Shown piece by piece: positions 55,601 through 63,884 of a stretch of DNA of 64,000 nt. The first letter of the stretch is position 1; every line of letters begins with the position of its first letter. The position numbers and the translations under genes were made by a program. A model generated the notes under the pieces. The model did not search any database. It was not told where the DNA came from and saw nothing but the letters and a program-made list of their open reading frames with translations. Source of the stretch: Verrucomicrobiota bacterium (GTDB taxonomy: Bacteria > Verrucomicrobiota > Verrucomicrobiia > Verrucomicrobiales > Verrucomicrobiaceae); NCBI GenBank assembly GCA_025360015.1, contig JANYCZ010000024.1, forward strand, positions 57,137 to 121,136, read 5' to 3'.

Positions 55601-56386
55601 CCGGTGGTCGATCGAATAACGCCCATGGGTGCGAATGGCCTCGCTGACGGCCTGGCGGATCATTTCACGATCATCGGGATGAACCGCACGAAAGAAATTT
55701 TCATTGGAGGCTTCGATGCCGTCCACTTCATGACCAAAAATGCGAAAAATCTCATCCGACCAGCGCAGCGCATTGCGGCCAGGATTGTCCAGGTCGGTCA
55801 GATCAAGTTCCCAGCTGCCGAAATGTGAAATGCGCTGGGCTGCGGCCATGGTGGCCTCGCTATGATGTGTCCGTTCCTGCGCTTCCTGATGGCGCAGTTC
55901 CAGTGCTGCCTGCTTACGGGAGGAAATGTCAATGCAGGTGATGAGGGCGCCCGCACTGTCATGCACTGGCAGCGGGAGGAGGGTGATTTCGATCCAGCAG
56001 CCAGGGACGGATGCCAGAAGATACGATTCAATGCGAACGCCCTGCGATTGGTGTTCCAACACTTCCTTGAGAGCCTGTGACCATCGGGCCGCCCCTTCAA
56101 ATCGGGGCTCGCATTCCCTAGCAAAGAAATCAAAACAGCTGCCGCCGGTTTCCGGCAGGCGCAGCTCCTGGCCCTGAGCCGCCACCAGGCGATCCAGCCC
56201 GCCATTCACTTCACGAATGAGACCGTGACTGTCTACCCTGATCACCAGGCTGCAGGGGAGGGACTGCTCCTGCACATTCAGCGCGGAATCTGGAAAGGCA
56301 GGCTTCATGGCTGAATGGCTGCCAATACTCTCACCTCCAAGAGGCACAATATCATTTTCGCCTCTGGGCAAATAATACGTGGGCAT
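52658..56386 (-). CDS. Giant hybrid kinase, PAS/GAF multi-sensor, LOV-like domain
   Basis: A 1242-residue soluble kinase convergent with the previous gene (14-base gap). By eye: PAS (40-160), PAS (180-300), PAS (305-430), a LOV-like PAS (430-560), GAF (575-745), PAS (760-875), His882 in [11 protein letters not shown], HATPase with [23 protein letters not shown] and TGLGLSTSLA, receiver at the C-terminus (LTDMRMPVMDG, LPKPYT). The LOV-like domain has LGRNPRFLQGPATDR: position 487 is Pro where photoactive LOV domains have Cys (GRNCRFLQG), so flavin-Cys photochemistry is not expected. Otherwise the domain follows LOV closely. Confidence 0.9.
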   Translation of the reverse strand: MPTYYLPRGENDIVPLGGESIGSHSAMKPAFPDSALNVQEQSLPCSLVIRVDSHGLIREVNGGLDRLVAAQGQELRLPETGGSCFDFFARECEPRFEGAARWSQALKEVLEHQSQGVRIESYLLASVPGCWIEITLLPLPVHDSAGALITCIDISSRKQAALELRHQEAQERTHHSEATMAAAQRISHFGSWELDLTDLDNPGRNALRWSDEIFRIFGHEVDGIEASNENFFRAVHPDDREMIRQAVSEAIRTHGRYSIDHRIILPQGNVRHIHEDAQIFLDEQTGQPLRMVGTAHDITERKLAEEVFKTSELRFRHAFANASVGFAITDMGGIILHINKHYCQITGYAENEMIGRSFASITHPDDGVRKQGLNQKLIDGEIHDFIVEKRYLCKNGEVAWVENSVSAIRDASGVVLNMVVLCKDITESRHNQEQLRLLETCVAHLSDIVLVTEPEPLNEPGPRIVFVNDAFTRHTGYTREETLGRNPRFLQGPATDRFALGRMHAALAQGLPSKEELINYKKDGSPFCVEIDVVPITDASGRPTHFVAVQRDITARKEAADRLWQSNLRYERQHLALARMIRGGVMQAVHLETAFRLITEEIAHAMEVERVSIWRFDQNRSSIVCQVLFEAGARRHSSGPELQGRDYPTYFRAMAQNETIAADDARNDPRTREFTETYLSPLGITSMLDAPLHVGGVLAGVLCHEHVGPLRTWLPEEKSFATSLAHFISLVLAQWERRQVEDMLRQQASLLDKANDAILVRDLDHSITYWNKSAELLYGWTAEEAKGRKISELLYIDRTQFEERNSRVLAEGEWAGEIQQVTKTGEELTVEGRWTLVRDAEGRPKCVLAINTNITEQKRLEDQILRSQRMESIGTLAGGIAHDLNNVLTPIMMSVDLLNLRIKDADCRATLETIASSARRGADMLNQVLSFARGMEGQKMRLQISRLLQDLARIVGDTFPKNIQLRTHDELLKTDTVSGDPTQIHQVLLNLCVNARDAMPAGGTLTISAANILIDAQYAAMNIEARGGPHIMISVEDDGVGIASEILPKIFDPFFTTKEMGKGTGLGLSTSLAIMKSHGGFFRVYSELGHGSCFRVYLPAQPAQVTAHQVVEEQVLPRGNNELVLFVDDEAAVREITRQTLEAYGYRVLLAADGAEAVTLYSKHQNDIALVLTDMRMPVMDGTTTIQVLMKMNPEVCIIAASGINSNNGVAKAAGTGVRQFLPKPYTAETILRALHNVLHEH

Positions 56387-56684
56387 TTCTTACGCCGGAG
56401 GGATCTGTGTGCAAAGAGACACATGTTGGAACACAACGGCCAGGATGTGCTTATCCTTGGAAGGGATTTGCTCCGGTAAGCAACAGAAAGACAATAAAAT
56501 AGGGGGGCGAGCCATGCCGTTCAATCGGTCATTGGCCGATGTGGTCAAGACCCTGTGCATACCAAATAATGGGGTGTGGACAATTTGAGAAAAATTCCAT
56601 GTCCACTATGCAGACTGGAGGTTTCCTCTGTTCCCTTGTTTGAGGTGAGCAGGGGCCTTTATAGCCTGCCTGCGCTGTGTCTTC
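56387..56684. other. Intergenic region with 17-bp palindrome
   Basis: 298 bases between two minus-strand kinase genes. ATCGGTCATTGGCCGAT (56524-56540) is a palindrome with one mismatched pair, and on the minus strand it follows TTGACC by 2 bases and ends before TTGAAC, so it could be an operator inside a promoter. Nothing else is recognised, no ORF has coding character. Confidence 0.3.
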
Positions 56685-58493
56685 TCACAACCGCGCCGGC
56701 TGCAGCAGAGCCTGGCCGACGATATTGAGCAGTTCCACCATGCCAAAGGGCTTGGGCAGGAAATTTTCACCGGCTTTCAGTTCCTTCGCATTGCTCAGAC
56801 TAGTCGGAGAATAGCCGCAGGTGAATATGACAGGGAGCGTCGGATCTTCCGCAGCCAAGGCTTTTTCGAGGTCGAAACCGCTGACTCCGCCGGGCAGCTT
56901 AACATCAATGAGTGCGAGCTTGATGACCGCAGACTTCTCGCGCCAGACGGCCCAGGCTTCATTGGCATCCGCGGCCGTGAGCACCTTGTGCCCCTGGCTG
57001 GTGAGCACGTATTCCATCACCTGGCGCACCGAATCCTCATCGTCAACGATCAGAATGGTCGATGCTTCATCCTTGGCATTGGTGCCCAGGAGTTTTTTCT
57101 CCGGCGTTGCGGGTGTGGGCGCGGTGCCAGTGGCGACTGGCAGATAAATGGAGAATTCCGTGCCGACTTCCAGCACGCTCCTGGCATCAATCCAGCCCCC
57201 TTGCATGCGCACCAGACCCTGCACGAGGATCAACGCGATGTCCGCACCGCCTTCTTGATCAGAAGCCAGTTTGGATGAGTCGAACAAGCCTGTCAGCTCG
57301 GCAGGTGTCAGCCCCTTGCCGGTGTCAGAAATCGTCATGACAATATGATCTCCTGGTTTGGCCTCCGCATGGATCTGACAGGCGACCGCAGCGTCTGGTA
57401 TGAGCAGCTGCCTGGTTTGAATCATCAATCTGCCTCCCATCGGCATGGCTTCACGCGCATGGAGGAGGAGATTGAAAATGATCTGTTCCAAGGCGGCCTG
57501 ATCCGCCATGACACAGGGCAGGTCAGGGTTATGGCTGATTTGGATGGCGATCTGTTCTCCAATGGCTTTCTGCAGCATCGAAGCCTGGCCGTCGATGATC
57601 TGTCCGAGGTGCAGGGGGGTCGGCTGCAGGTATTCGCGCCGGTTGAACGACACAAACTGTGAAGTGACTCCCGCAGCGCGCTGCGTGGCGAGGATGAGCT
57701 CTTTGAGAGTGGCTGGGGGCAGCACGCTGGAACCAGCGTCATTCTGGGTGTGCTGCGCCACTTCCAAATGGCCCTGAATCGCGGTGAGATAGTTGTTAAA
57801 AAAGTGAGCCATCGCATCCGCAAAACGTCCAACGCTTTCCAGACGCTGGTTCCTGCACAGCTGATCCTCCAACTGCTTGCGGTGATCCTGCTCCATACGC
57901 AGCCGATTGCTGACGTCTTCGAAGCGTGAAGTTACCTCAAGCAGCTGGGCACTCAGGCTAAGATTGCGATGCGAGGTTTGAGTTTCCGTACCCTGCCGGG
58001 TCGTGAGGGTGCGGATGAGCTGAGTGATTTCGAAAGGAACCAGTCTGAACTTGAACACTAGAAGCTGCGGACTGGCACCCAGGTCGATGGGGATTTGCTC
58101 GAATGACTCCAGTTGGGAAACGGCATGCAGCACCACATGCAAGTCACGCTGGGTCTGCCATAAGCGGTTGATGATGTGGCGATAATCTTTCCCATAAAAA
58201 AGACGTCCATCTATAATGACAGCGGAGAAGGGTCTGTGCCCCTGTGCTGCCGCTTCGACCAGTGCCAACGCCTCTTTTTCATTCGCAGTGCAGACCACCT
58301 CGGGCGCTGGAGCCGCCGATTTGGCTTTGTTGCTGACATGCGTAGCACCCAGCGGCGCAGAGGAACTGCCGCTGGCGTTCATGTTCTGCAGGGCGTGTGA
58401 GATGCGCAGGTCCTCTTGCAAGGATTGCTCTTCGGTCACAATCAGAATACGACTGCAAGTGCTCACGTTGTGCTGAATGGTATTTAGATACAT
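56685..58493 (-). CDS. Hybrid kinase with pseudo-receiver and degenerate N box
   Basis: A 602-residue soluble protein. Residues 15-150 form a receiver-like domain (SRILIVTEEQSLQEDL, VIIDGRLFYGKDY) without clear catalytic acid pair. A coiled-coil linker leads to His230 in DAMAHFFNNYLTAI. In the ATPase domain the N box reads NLLLHAREAMPMGG (His where Asn is expected for Mg-ATP binding), while G1 DTGKGL is present and the GLGL-type lid is altered (EGGADIALILVQGL). A full receiver closes the protein (ALIDVKLPGGVSG, LPKPFG). Its upstream region is AT-rich and shared with a divergent kinase gene. The missing Asn points to a pseudo-kinase or phosphatase. Confidence 0.8.
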   Translation of the reverse strand: MYLNTIQHNVSTCSRILIVTEEQSLQEDLRISHALQNMNASGSSSAPLGATHVSNKAKSAAPAPEVVCTANEKEALALVEAAAQGHRPFSAVIIDGRLFYGKDYRHIINRLWQTQRDLHVVLHAVSQLESFEQIPIDLGASPQLLVFKFRLVPFEITQLIRTLTTRQGTETQTSHRNLSLSAQLLEVTSRFEDVSNRLRMEQDHRKQLEDQLCRNQRLESVGRFADAMAHFFNNYLTAIQGHLEVAQHTQNDAGSSVLPPATLKELILATQRAAGVTSQFVSFNRREYLQPTPLHLGQIIDGQASMLQKAIGEQIAIQISHNPDLPCVMADQAALEQIIFNLLLHAREAMPMGGRLMIQTRQLLIPDAAVACQIHAEAKPGDHIVMTISDTGKGLTPAELTGLFDSSKLASDQEGGADIALILVQGLVRMQGGWIDARSVLEVGTEFSIYLPVATGTAPTPATPEKKLLGTNAKDEASTILIVDDEDSVRQVMEYVLTSQGHKVLTAADANEAWAVWREKSAVIKLALIDVKLPGGVSGFDLEKALAAEDPTLPVIFTCGYSPTSLSNAKELKAGENFLPKPFGMVELLNIVGQALLQPARL

Positions 58494-58600
58494 GTGCGGA
58501 AGGCTAACTCCAAATTGTTATAAAATTAATAAAACTAGCTTTATTCTATCAAAAAAATAGGCCTTCTGTCACTAATTATAAAGAGAACATAACGGATCGC

Positions 58601-58638
58601 ATTTAGGTCAAACCTAAATATTAAATCAATATTTAGGT
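58601..58638. repeat. Three ATTTAGGT half-sites in overlapping inverted repeats
   Basis: ATTTAGGT (58601-58608), ACCTAAAT (58612-58619) and ATTTAGGT (58631-58638). The first and second form a palindrome with a CAA centre; the second and third form a 10-bp inverted repeat, CCTAAATATT / AATATTTAGG around AAATC. They lie 68-105 bases before the 58706 ATG, and about 108 bases before the 58493 start on the other strand, in an AT-rich gap. The pattern suits cooperative binding by a dimeric regulator. Confidence 0.6.
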
Positions 58639-58705
58639 GCTAATTGGCGTGGAATGTGGTTTTTCTCAATGAAGCGAAACAATGGTTTAAATCATTTAGC
58701 TCCAC

Positions 58706-59413
58706 ATGCCCACCAAAGCCCTTGAAATGGAAAGAAACTCAGCCGCGATGCTGCTACAGGCGCTGAGCTGTCTGTTGAAGGAAGAAGATGCTCAACGAGT
58801 CGATCTCGCCCATTTGCTGCACAAAGACATGGCCGGCGGCTTGGTGGCCTGCGCTTCGCTGGGCGAAATGATGCGGCACGAACTTGCCAACGGCGGGGAT
58901 ACGGCCAGCGTCGGCAAATTGCTGGCCAGCCTGGATGCCACCCTGCGGCAGACACTGCAGCTGGTGCGGGACATGACTGAAAAGCAGTTTCCTCCCGTTT
59001 TAAAAGCTTTCGGACTGCATGTGGCCCTGCAGCAGCTGGTGCGCAATGTGGGGGAAAATTTTGCCGGCTCACTCGTGCTTCACATCAACGGTGACGAGCC
59101 GTCGTTCGATCTCGCCAGCCGGCTCAATCTGTTTCGAATCATGCAGGCGCTGCTGAAGCATTGCGTGCGCTTTGCCAACACCTCCTGGGTGGAGGTGACC
59201 TGCCGGGGGTCGGCTGAGAAACTGGAAATCACCATTGATCACGATGGGGGTGACAGCATCTGGAAGGAGATGGTGCCGGGGTCAGAAATGGGCGTCATCG
59301 AAGCCAGATGCGCCCTGCTGGGATCCCGCATCCAAGTCATGGGCGCCGGCCCGGCCGGCAGCTCACGGATATGCCTGATGGCGCTGCCGGCATCTTCACA
59401 GTCCCCCGCATGA
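58706..59413 (+). CDS. HisKA_3-type sensor kinase, degenerate
   Basis: A 235-residue soluble protein with the shape of the short NarX/DegS-type kinases. A histidine lies at 39 in HLLHKDMAGGLVACASLG, compared with the usual ELHDDLGQ motif; the dimerisation helices continue to about 95. In the ATPase part the N box reads FRIMQALLKHCVRFANTSWV (His for the usual Asn) and G1 is DHDGG, so ATP binding is questionable. The NarL-type regulator gene follows after 16-28 bases and is its obvious partner. No sensor domain is visible, so it may take its signal from other kinases in the island. Confidence 0.7.
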   Translation: MPTKALEMERNSAAMLLQALSCLLKEEDAQRVDLAHLLHKDMAGGLVACASLGEMMRHELANGGDTASVGKLLASLDATLRQTLQLVRDMTEKQFPPVLKAFGLHVALQQLVRNVGENFAGSLVLHINGDEPSFDLASRLNLFRIMQALLKHCVRFANTSWVEVTCRGSAEKLEITIDHDGGDSIWKEMVPGSEMGVIEARCALLGSRIQVMGAGPAGSSRICLMALPASSQSPA

Positions 59414-59441
59414 ACCCCTCATTACCACTTTGAATTCTCTC

Positions 59442-60089
59442 ATGTCCTCCCCCCCGCCATTCAGCATTTTGGTTGTCGATGACCATGCGCTGGTGCGTGA
59501 GGCCTTCACGAGCATGCTGAGGGGGGAATTTCCCCAGGCCACGGTGGTTTCCACGGGCACTTGTGCAGAGGCGATGGTTGAAGCCCGCCTGCGCAATTAC
59601 GAGATCGCCCTGGTGGACATTGAGCTGGGAGACCGATCAGGCATGGAGCTGACCACGGAACTGCGCACGCTGCCCACTCCGCCCAGAATCATCGCGGTTT
59701 CGATGCATCAGGAGGAGACGTTTGTCTCACGCACCATGCAGCTCGGAGCGCGCTCGTATGTGACCAAGGATGCGCCGCCGCATGAGCTGTTTGATGCGAT
59801 TCGCAGCACCCTGGAGGGACGCAGCTACATTTCCAGAGAACTGGCGCAGAAGTTCGCGGATCGGTCGATCCGCAAAGGCTCCGCCGGGCAGGTGCATGAG
59901 AAGCTTTCCAACCGTGAACTGGAAGTGCTCATGCAGCTGGCTCGTGGCAAAAGCCTCAAGCAGGTGGCGCTCGATCTTTCTCTCAGTCCACGAACCGTGG
60001 CCGTGCACAAACACAACCTGTGCCGCAAAACCGGGCTCAAAGGAACTGTCGAAATTCTCAGATACTGCCAGTCCAACGGACTCGCCTGA
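59442..60089 (+). CDS. NarL/LuxR-family response regulator
   Basis: A 215-residue regulator. Receiver: VVDDHALVREAF, phospho-acceptor Asp in ALVDIELGDRSG (Asp59 from this start), VSMHQEETF and Lys in YVTKDAPP. The LuxR helix-turn-helix covers about 145-210: LSNRELEVLMQLARGKSLKQ followed by VALDLSLSPRTVAVHKHNL. The frame is open up to a TTG at 59430; the ATG at 59442 is preferred. It pairs with the HisKA_3 gene before it, and the FadL gene follows after 19 bases, so the porin may be cotranscribed with it. Confidence 0.9.
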   Translation: MSSPPPFSILVVDDHALVREAFTSMLRGEFPQATVVSTGTCAEAMVEARLRNYEIALVDIELGDRSGMELTTELRTLPTPPRIIAVSMHQEETFVSRTMQLGARSYVTKDAPPHELFDAIRSTLEGRSYISRELAQKFADRSIRKGSAGQVHEKLSNRELEVLMQLARGKSLKQVALDLSLSPRTVAVHKHNLCRKTGLKGTVEILRYCQSNGLA

Positions 60090-60108
60090 CCCTGACCACT
60101 TCCCAACC

Positions 60109-61359
60109 ATGAAAACACACGCCTTCCATCTCCTGCTCGTCCTGAGTTTTGCCATCGCGACGGCTCATGCGGCCGAAACACTTTCGGTGGTGCCTGATTC
60201 CGCCCAGGCGCTGGGCATTGTGGGCGGCAGATATGCGAACCTGAAAGACGCCTCCTCCGTGCGGGTTTCTCCGGCCAACATTCTGCAAATCGAAAAGAGC
60301 GAACTGCTGATCAATACCGCGATCTGGCATGGCGACATCCGCTTTGATTCAAACAGCGGGCAGTCAGTCCAGATGAACAAGCCATGGGTTTTCCCTGCCA
60401 GCATGTACTTCGTGCAGCCGATCATCCCTGGAAGGCTGTCGTTTGGCCTCGGTGTCAGCACCCCTTATGGCATGGCTGCTTCTTACCCAAAAGACACGAG
60501 CGGACCTCTGCACTACGCCTTGCCCTACTCGACCAACCTGCTGACGGTGGACATCACCCCGGCCGTGGCATTCAAAGTCACCGACAATCTGAGTGTGGCC
60601 GTCGGCCTGGACATCATGTACGCCGACCTGCGGCTGAAACAGTTTTATGATTGGAGCGGTTTTGGCGGCTCGCCGAATGGAGACCTCCAGCTGCATGGCC
60701 AGGGCTGGGGACTGGGCGCTTATGCGGGCGTCAACTGGACCATCGCCAAAAGACATCGTCTGGCACTGGTGGGCAGGCTGCCGGTAAAGATCAATTTTGC
60801 CGGTGATTTCAGGGCCTCCGACATGCCACCGGCGCTCTATCCGCTGGGCTTCCGCCCGTCCAGCACCTTCAACTCCGACATGACCTTCCCGGGCTCGATC
60901 GCTGTGGGCTATGGCTTCGATGTGACGGACCGCTTCACCGTGGGTTTTGACTTCAAGTGGTCTGACAATTCATCCCATGACGATCTGCCACTGCAGATTG
61001 GCAGCAATCAGGCCCTGCTGGGTGGCGCAACCAATTCCGTCTTCGGCTGGAGAAACTCCATCGATCTGGGCACGGGCATGACGTACCGGTTGAATGAGAA
61101 CTGGACACTGCGCGGTGGTTATCTGTATTCGGAAAATTCCCAGACCGCCACCTACTACACCCCCGTCGCACCCTCCAATGACAGGCATGTATTCAGTCTC
61201 GGCGTGGGGTGGCGTGGAAAGACCCGCGGCGTGGATGTGACTTACGCCTACGTTTACAATCCCACACGGGTGGTCAGTGGCGCAGTGCAGCCGCTGTTCG
61301 ATGGCAACTACAAACACCAGTGGCAGGTGCTTTCACTCAGCTTCACCCAGCGGTTTTAA
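60109..61359 (+). CDS. FadL/TodX-family outer-membrane transporter
   Basis: A 416-residue outer-membrane beta-barrel. Signal peptide HAFHLLLVLSFAIATAHAAE. The hatch-like N-terminus reads ALGIVGGRYANLKDASSVRV and SPANILQIEKSELL, matching FadL's NPAxL region. Periodic amphipathic strands follow: LSFGLGVSTPYGMAASYP, VGYGFDVTDRFTVGFDFKWS, LTYRLNENWTLRGGYLYS-like segments, and the chain ends KHQWQVLSLSFTQRF with a terminal Phe. FadL proteins carry long-chain fatty acids or other hydrophobic compounds across the outer membrane. Start ATG at 60109. It lies between a NarL-type regulator (19 bases) and a PhcB-like methyltransferase gene (142 bases). Confidence 0.85.
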   Translation: MKTHAFHLLLVLSFAIATAHAAETLSVVPDSAQALGIVGGRYANLKDASSVRVSPANILQIEKSELLINTAIWHGDIRFDSNSGQSVQMNKPWVFPASMYFVQPIIPGRLSFGLGVSTPYGMAASYPKDTSGPLHYALPYSTNLLTVDITPAVAFKVTDNLSVAVGLDIMYADLRLKQFYDWSGFGGSPNGDLQLHGQGWGLGAYAGVNWTIAKRHRLALVGRLPVKINFAGDFRASDMPPALYPLGFRPSSTFNSDMTFPGSIAVGYGFDVTDRFTVGFDFKWSDNSSHDDLPLQIGSNQALLGGATNSVFGWRNSIDLGTGMTYRLNENWTLRGGYLYSENSQTATYYTPVAPSNDRHVFSLGVGWRGKTRGVDVTYAYVYNPTRVVSGAVQPLFDGNYKHQWQVLSLSFTQRF

Positions 61360-61501
61360 TTCAAAATGAATGACAACATGTTTGTTTCCCCCGTATGTCT
61401 CCAGCACCTTCGCGGTGCCATGCCAAAAAAGGCTGCTCACTTTCTCAAGAAAGCTTGTGCTGTCTTCAAGGCGCAAAACGCTTTAGCGGAGGATCTGTCA
61501 C

Positions 61502-62950
61502 ATGGAGAATAACGATAACGCACTGCCCAACCTCGCTCCATCCGGGGAGCGTCTCAGTTTCATCATCTGCCGCAACAGCCAGGGGGCTGAAGTGCGCGGC
61601 ACTCTGCACCGGCTCACACGTTATTTGGGCGTGTTTGAGGTCTATAATCCTTACAGCATCGTACAGCTCTCTGAAGTGCTGAATGACTTCAGGATCATGA
61701 TGAACGACCGCGTGGTTTACACCGGCAGGGCCACCATCGCCAACTTGGTGAACACCGGCATCATGCTCATCTGCGAGGCATCGCTGTCTGATGAGGGCTG
61801 GATCGACATCGACATCCTCTCCCCCTCGCAGAACAAGGGCCGCCTGCTGTCAGATTTCGCCGATTTCCTGCGCGAGACGGAAAAGAGCTATCGCGTCGTG
61901 CCGGAGTTTAAAATCGTGGTGGCGGACATGCACACCATGCTTTCTGACCTGCGCAGGTGGATGGAGCAGGTGGAGCTGGGCGTGCGCTCACTGCCAACGG
62001 GAGACCGCATCCAGGCTGAGCGTGAAGTGCTCCTGCAGATGGAGGAGCCCATCGTTCCAACGGTGTATCCGCTGATGAAACGGTTTGAGGAATCAGCCGC
62101 CAGCATTCCGCTGGATCAGCAGCCGGTGCATCGCAGCTACATCAAGCGCCAGCTGCATCCGCTCGTGCTCTGTGCGCCGTTTGTTTACCGGACTTATCAC
62201 AAGCCGCTGGGCTATGCTGGCGACTATGAAATGGTCAGCATGATGCTGCGTGATCCGTATGAAGGCAGCTCGATTTTTGCGAAACTGCTCAACAAGCTCT
62301 ATCTGGACATCCCGCCGGTGATCGCCCACCGCAACCGCATCGGTTATCTGGTCGCGCAGTTAAAGACTGAGACGACGCGTGCGGCCGCCCAGAACCGTGT
62401 CGCCCGCATTTACAATCTGGGCTGCGGCCCGGCTCAGGAGATTCAGAACTTCCTCACCCATGAGCCCATTTCTGACTCGGCAGACTTGCTGCTGCTGGAC
62501 TTCAATGATGAGACGATCATGCACACGACGCGATCACTGGAAGATCTGCGCAACCGCCATCGTCGCCGCACCGGCCTGCGCTTTGAGAAAAAATCCGTGC
62601 ATCAGGTTTTGAAAGAGTCCGGCCGTGCGGCGGCCCAGGCGGGCACGTACGACATGGTCTATTGCGCCGGTTTGTTTGATTACCTCTCCGACCGCATCTG
62701 CAGGCGACTTTTGGAGATTTTTTATGATCTGCTCGCCCCCGGCGGACTGCTGATCGCCACCAATGTTCACCCCAGCAATCCCTGGCGAAACTGGATGGAG
62801 TATCTGGCGGAATGGCACCTCGTTTACCGTGACGAGGAGCAGTTTCTCAAACTCGCGCCTGATCGCGCCCCCCCGGGCTCCTACTTGGTGAAACCAGATG
62901 CCACCGGCGTGAACATCTTCCTCGAAGTGCGCAAACCTCTCGATGTCTGA
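61502..62950 (+). CDS. PhcB-like SAM methyltransferase with PilZ-like N-terminus
   Basis: A 482-residue protein. The first 130 residues look PilZ-like (SFIICRNSQGAEVRGTLHRL, FEVYNPYSIVQLSEVLNDFR) but lack the RxxxR c-di-GMP motif. Conserved HKPLGYAGDYEMVSMM at 233-248, then the SAM fold: ARIYNLGCGPAQEI (302-315), LLLLDFNDETIM and MVYCAGLFDYLSDRIC. This is the family labelled extracellular factor (3-hydroxypalmitate methyl ester) biosynthesis, named after Ralstonia PhcB; homology of function is inference. GGAGGA stands 8 bases before the ATG. The last 8 bases overlap the start of the membrane kinase gene, so both are translated together. Confidence 0.75.
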   Translation: MENNDNALPNLAPSGERLSFIICRNSQGAEVRGTLHRLTRYLGVFEVYNPYSIVQLSEVLNDFRIMMNDRVVYTGRATIANLVNTGIMLICEASLSDEGWIDIDILSPSQNKGRLLSDFADFLRETEKSYRVVPEFKIVVADMHTMLSDLRRWMEQVELGVRSLPTGDRIQAEREVLLQMEEPIVPTVYPLMKRFEESAASIPLDQQPVHRSYIKRQLHPLVLCAPFVYRTYHKPLGYAGDYEMVSMMLRDPYEGSSIFAKLLNKLYLDIPPVIAHRNRIGYLVAQLKTETTRAAAQNRVARIYNLGCGPAQEIQNFLTHEPISDSADLLLLDFNDETIMHTTRSLEDLRNRHRRRTGLRFEKKSVHQVLKESGRAAAQAGTYDMVYCAGLFDYLSDRICRRLLEIFYDLLAPGGLLIATNVHPSNPWRNWMEYLAEWHLVYRDEEQFLKLAPDRAPPGSYLVKPDATGVNIFLEVRKPLDV

Positions 62951-63884
62951 TGCTTCTCCAGTTTTAGCTGGTAGCCTGAAAGGAACCTTTCAGGCCTACG
63001 AGCAGGACATCCGAGTCCGCAACTACCAGCTTTGTGGCATCCTGGCCGCAATTTTCATGGTGGCGGGGAGCTCGCTGGACTGGGTGGTGTTTGGCTGGGA
63101 TGGGGTGCGGAATTTTTTCATCGCGCGGGTGCTTTCCGCCGTGGTCATGATGGTGATCTGGGGGATCTTGAACACCGCATGGGGCAAACGCATGCATGGT
63201 CTGCTGGGCCTGCTCATGTCCTTGCCGCTCATCGTTTCGATTTCATGGATGATTTACGCCAAGGAGGGTGCGGACTCGCCCTACTATGCCGGGTTGAACC
63301 TGGTGATGCTGGGAGCCGCAATCCTCATGCGCTGGACGCTGCAGGACAGCATCATCGTGGTGGTTTTGACCGTATCAGCCTATTTGCTGGCGTGTTATTT
63401 CCATGGCCCGATCCTCAATCGCAGCATCTTCTTCAACAACTTGTACTTTCTGTTCGTCACGGGGGTCTTCACGACGGCGGGCACCTGGTTTTACAACAGC
63501 ATCCGCTTCTCCGAGTTCAAACTGCGTCACGATCTGGACCTCAACCGCGCCGAGCTTGAGGCCAGCAACCAGAAACTGCGTGAGCTCGATGAAGCCAAGA
63601 GCCGCTTCTTTGCCAACATCAGCCATGAACTCCGCACGCCGCTGACCCTGCTCATTGCGCCATTGGAAAGCCTGATCCAGCGTGCTGAATCCACCCGTCC
63701 CCAGGAAGAGCGTGACCTGATGGACACGATGCATGGCAACTCCATGCGCCTGCTGAAGCTCATCAATGATCTGCTGGATCTGGTGCGCCTCGAATCTGGT
63801 CGGGCGCAGGTCCGCACCCAGCGTGTGAATGTGAACGATTTCATCAAGGGCCTCGCCACCGGCGGCGCAATTTTTATTCTGTAA
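62943..63884 (+). pseudogene. Six-TM histidine kinase (PhcS-like) truncated by IS
   Basis: The 313 codons encode six predicted membrane helices (about 30-46, 59-78, 86-104, 115-130, 135-153, 164-183), a coiled coil (EFKLRHDLDLNRAELEASNQ), and the phospho-acceptor His228 in FFANISHELRTPLTLL. Normal sequence continues to VNVNDFIKGLA (residue 305), where the usual kinase would go on into its ATPase domain; here it reads TGGAIFIL and stops. The ATPase domain is absent, and an IS256-type transposase end lies just beyond. The 5-6 TM N-terminus followed by HisKA resembles PhcS/LqsS autoinducer kinases. Truncated, so probably inactive by itself. Confidence 0.75.

Noticed and set aside
58640..58665. 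Possible sigma54 promoter (TTGGCGTGGAATGTGG)
   Set aside because: The distance gives GG-N10-GG, not GG-N10-GC; too weak to report.
59770..61359. FadL gene starting within the response-regulator gene
   Set aside because: The first 113 codons are a shadow of the LuxR domain; the ATG at 60109 begins a good signal peptide.
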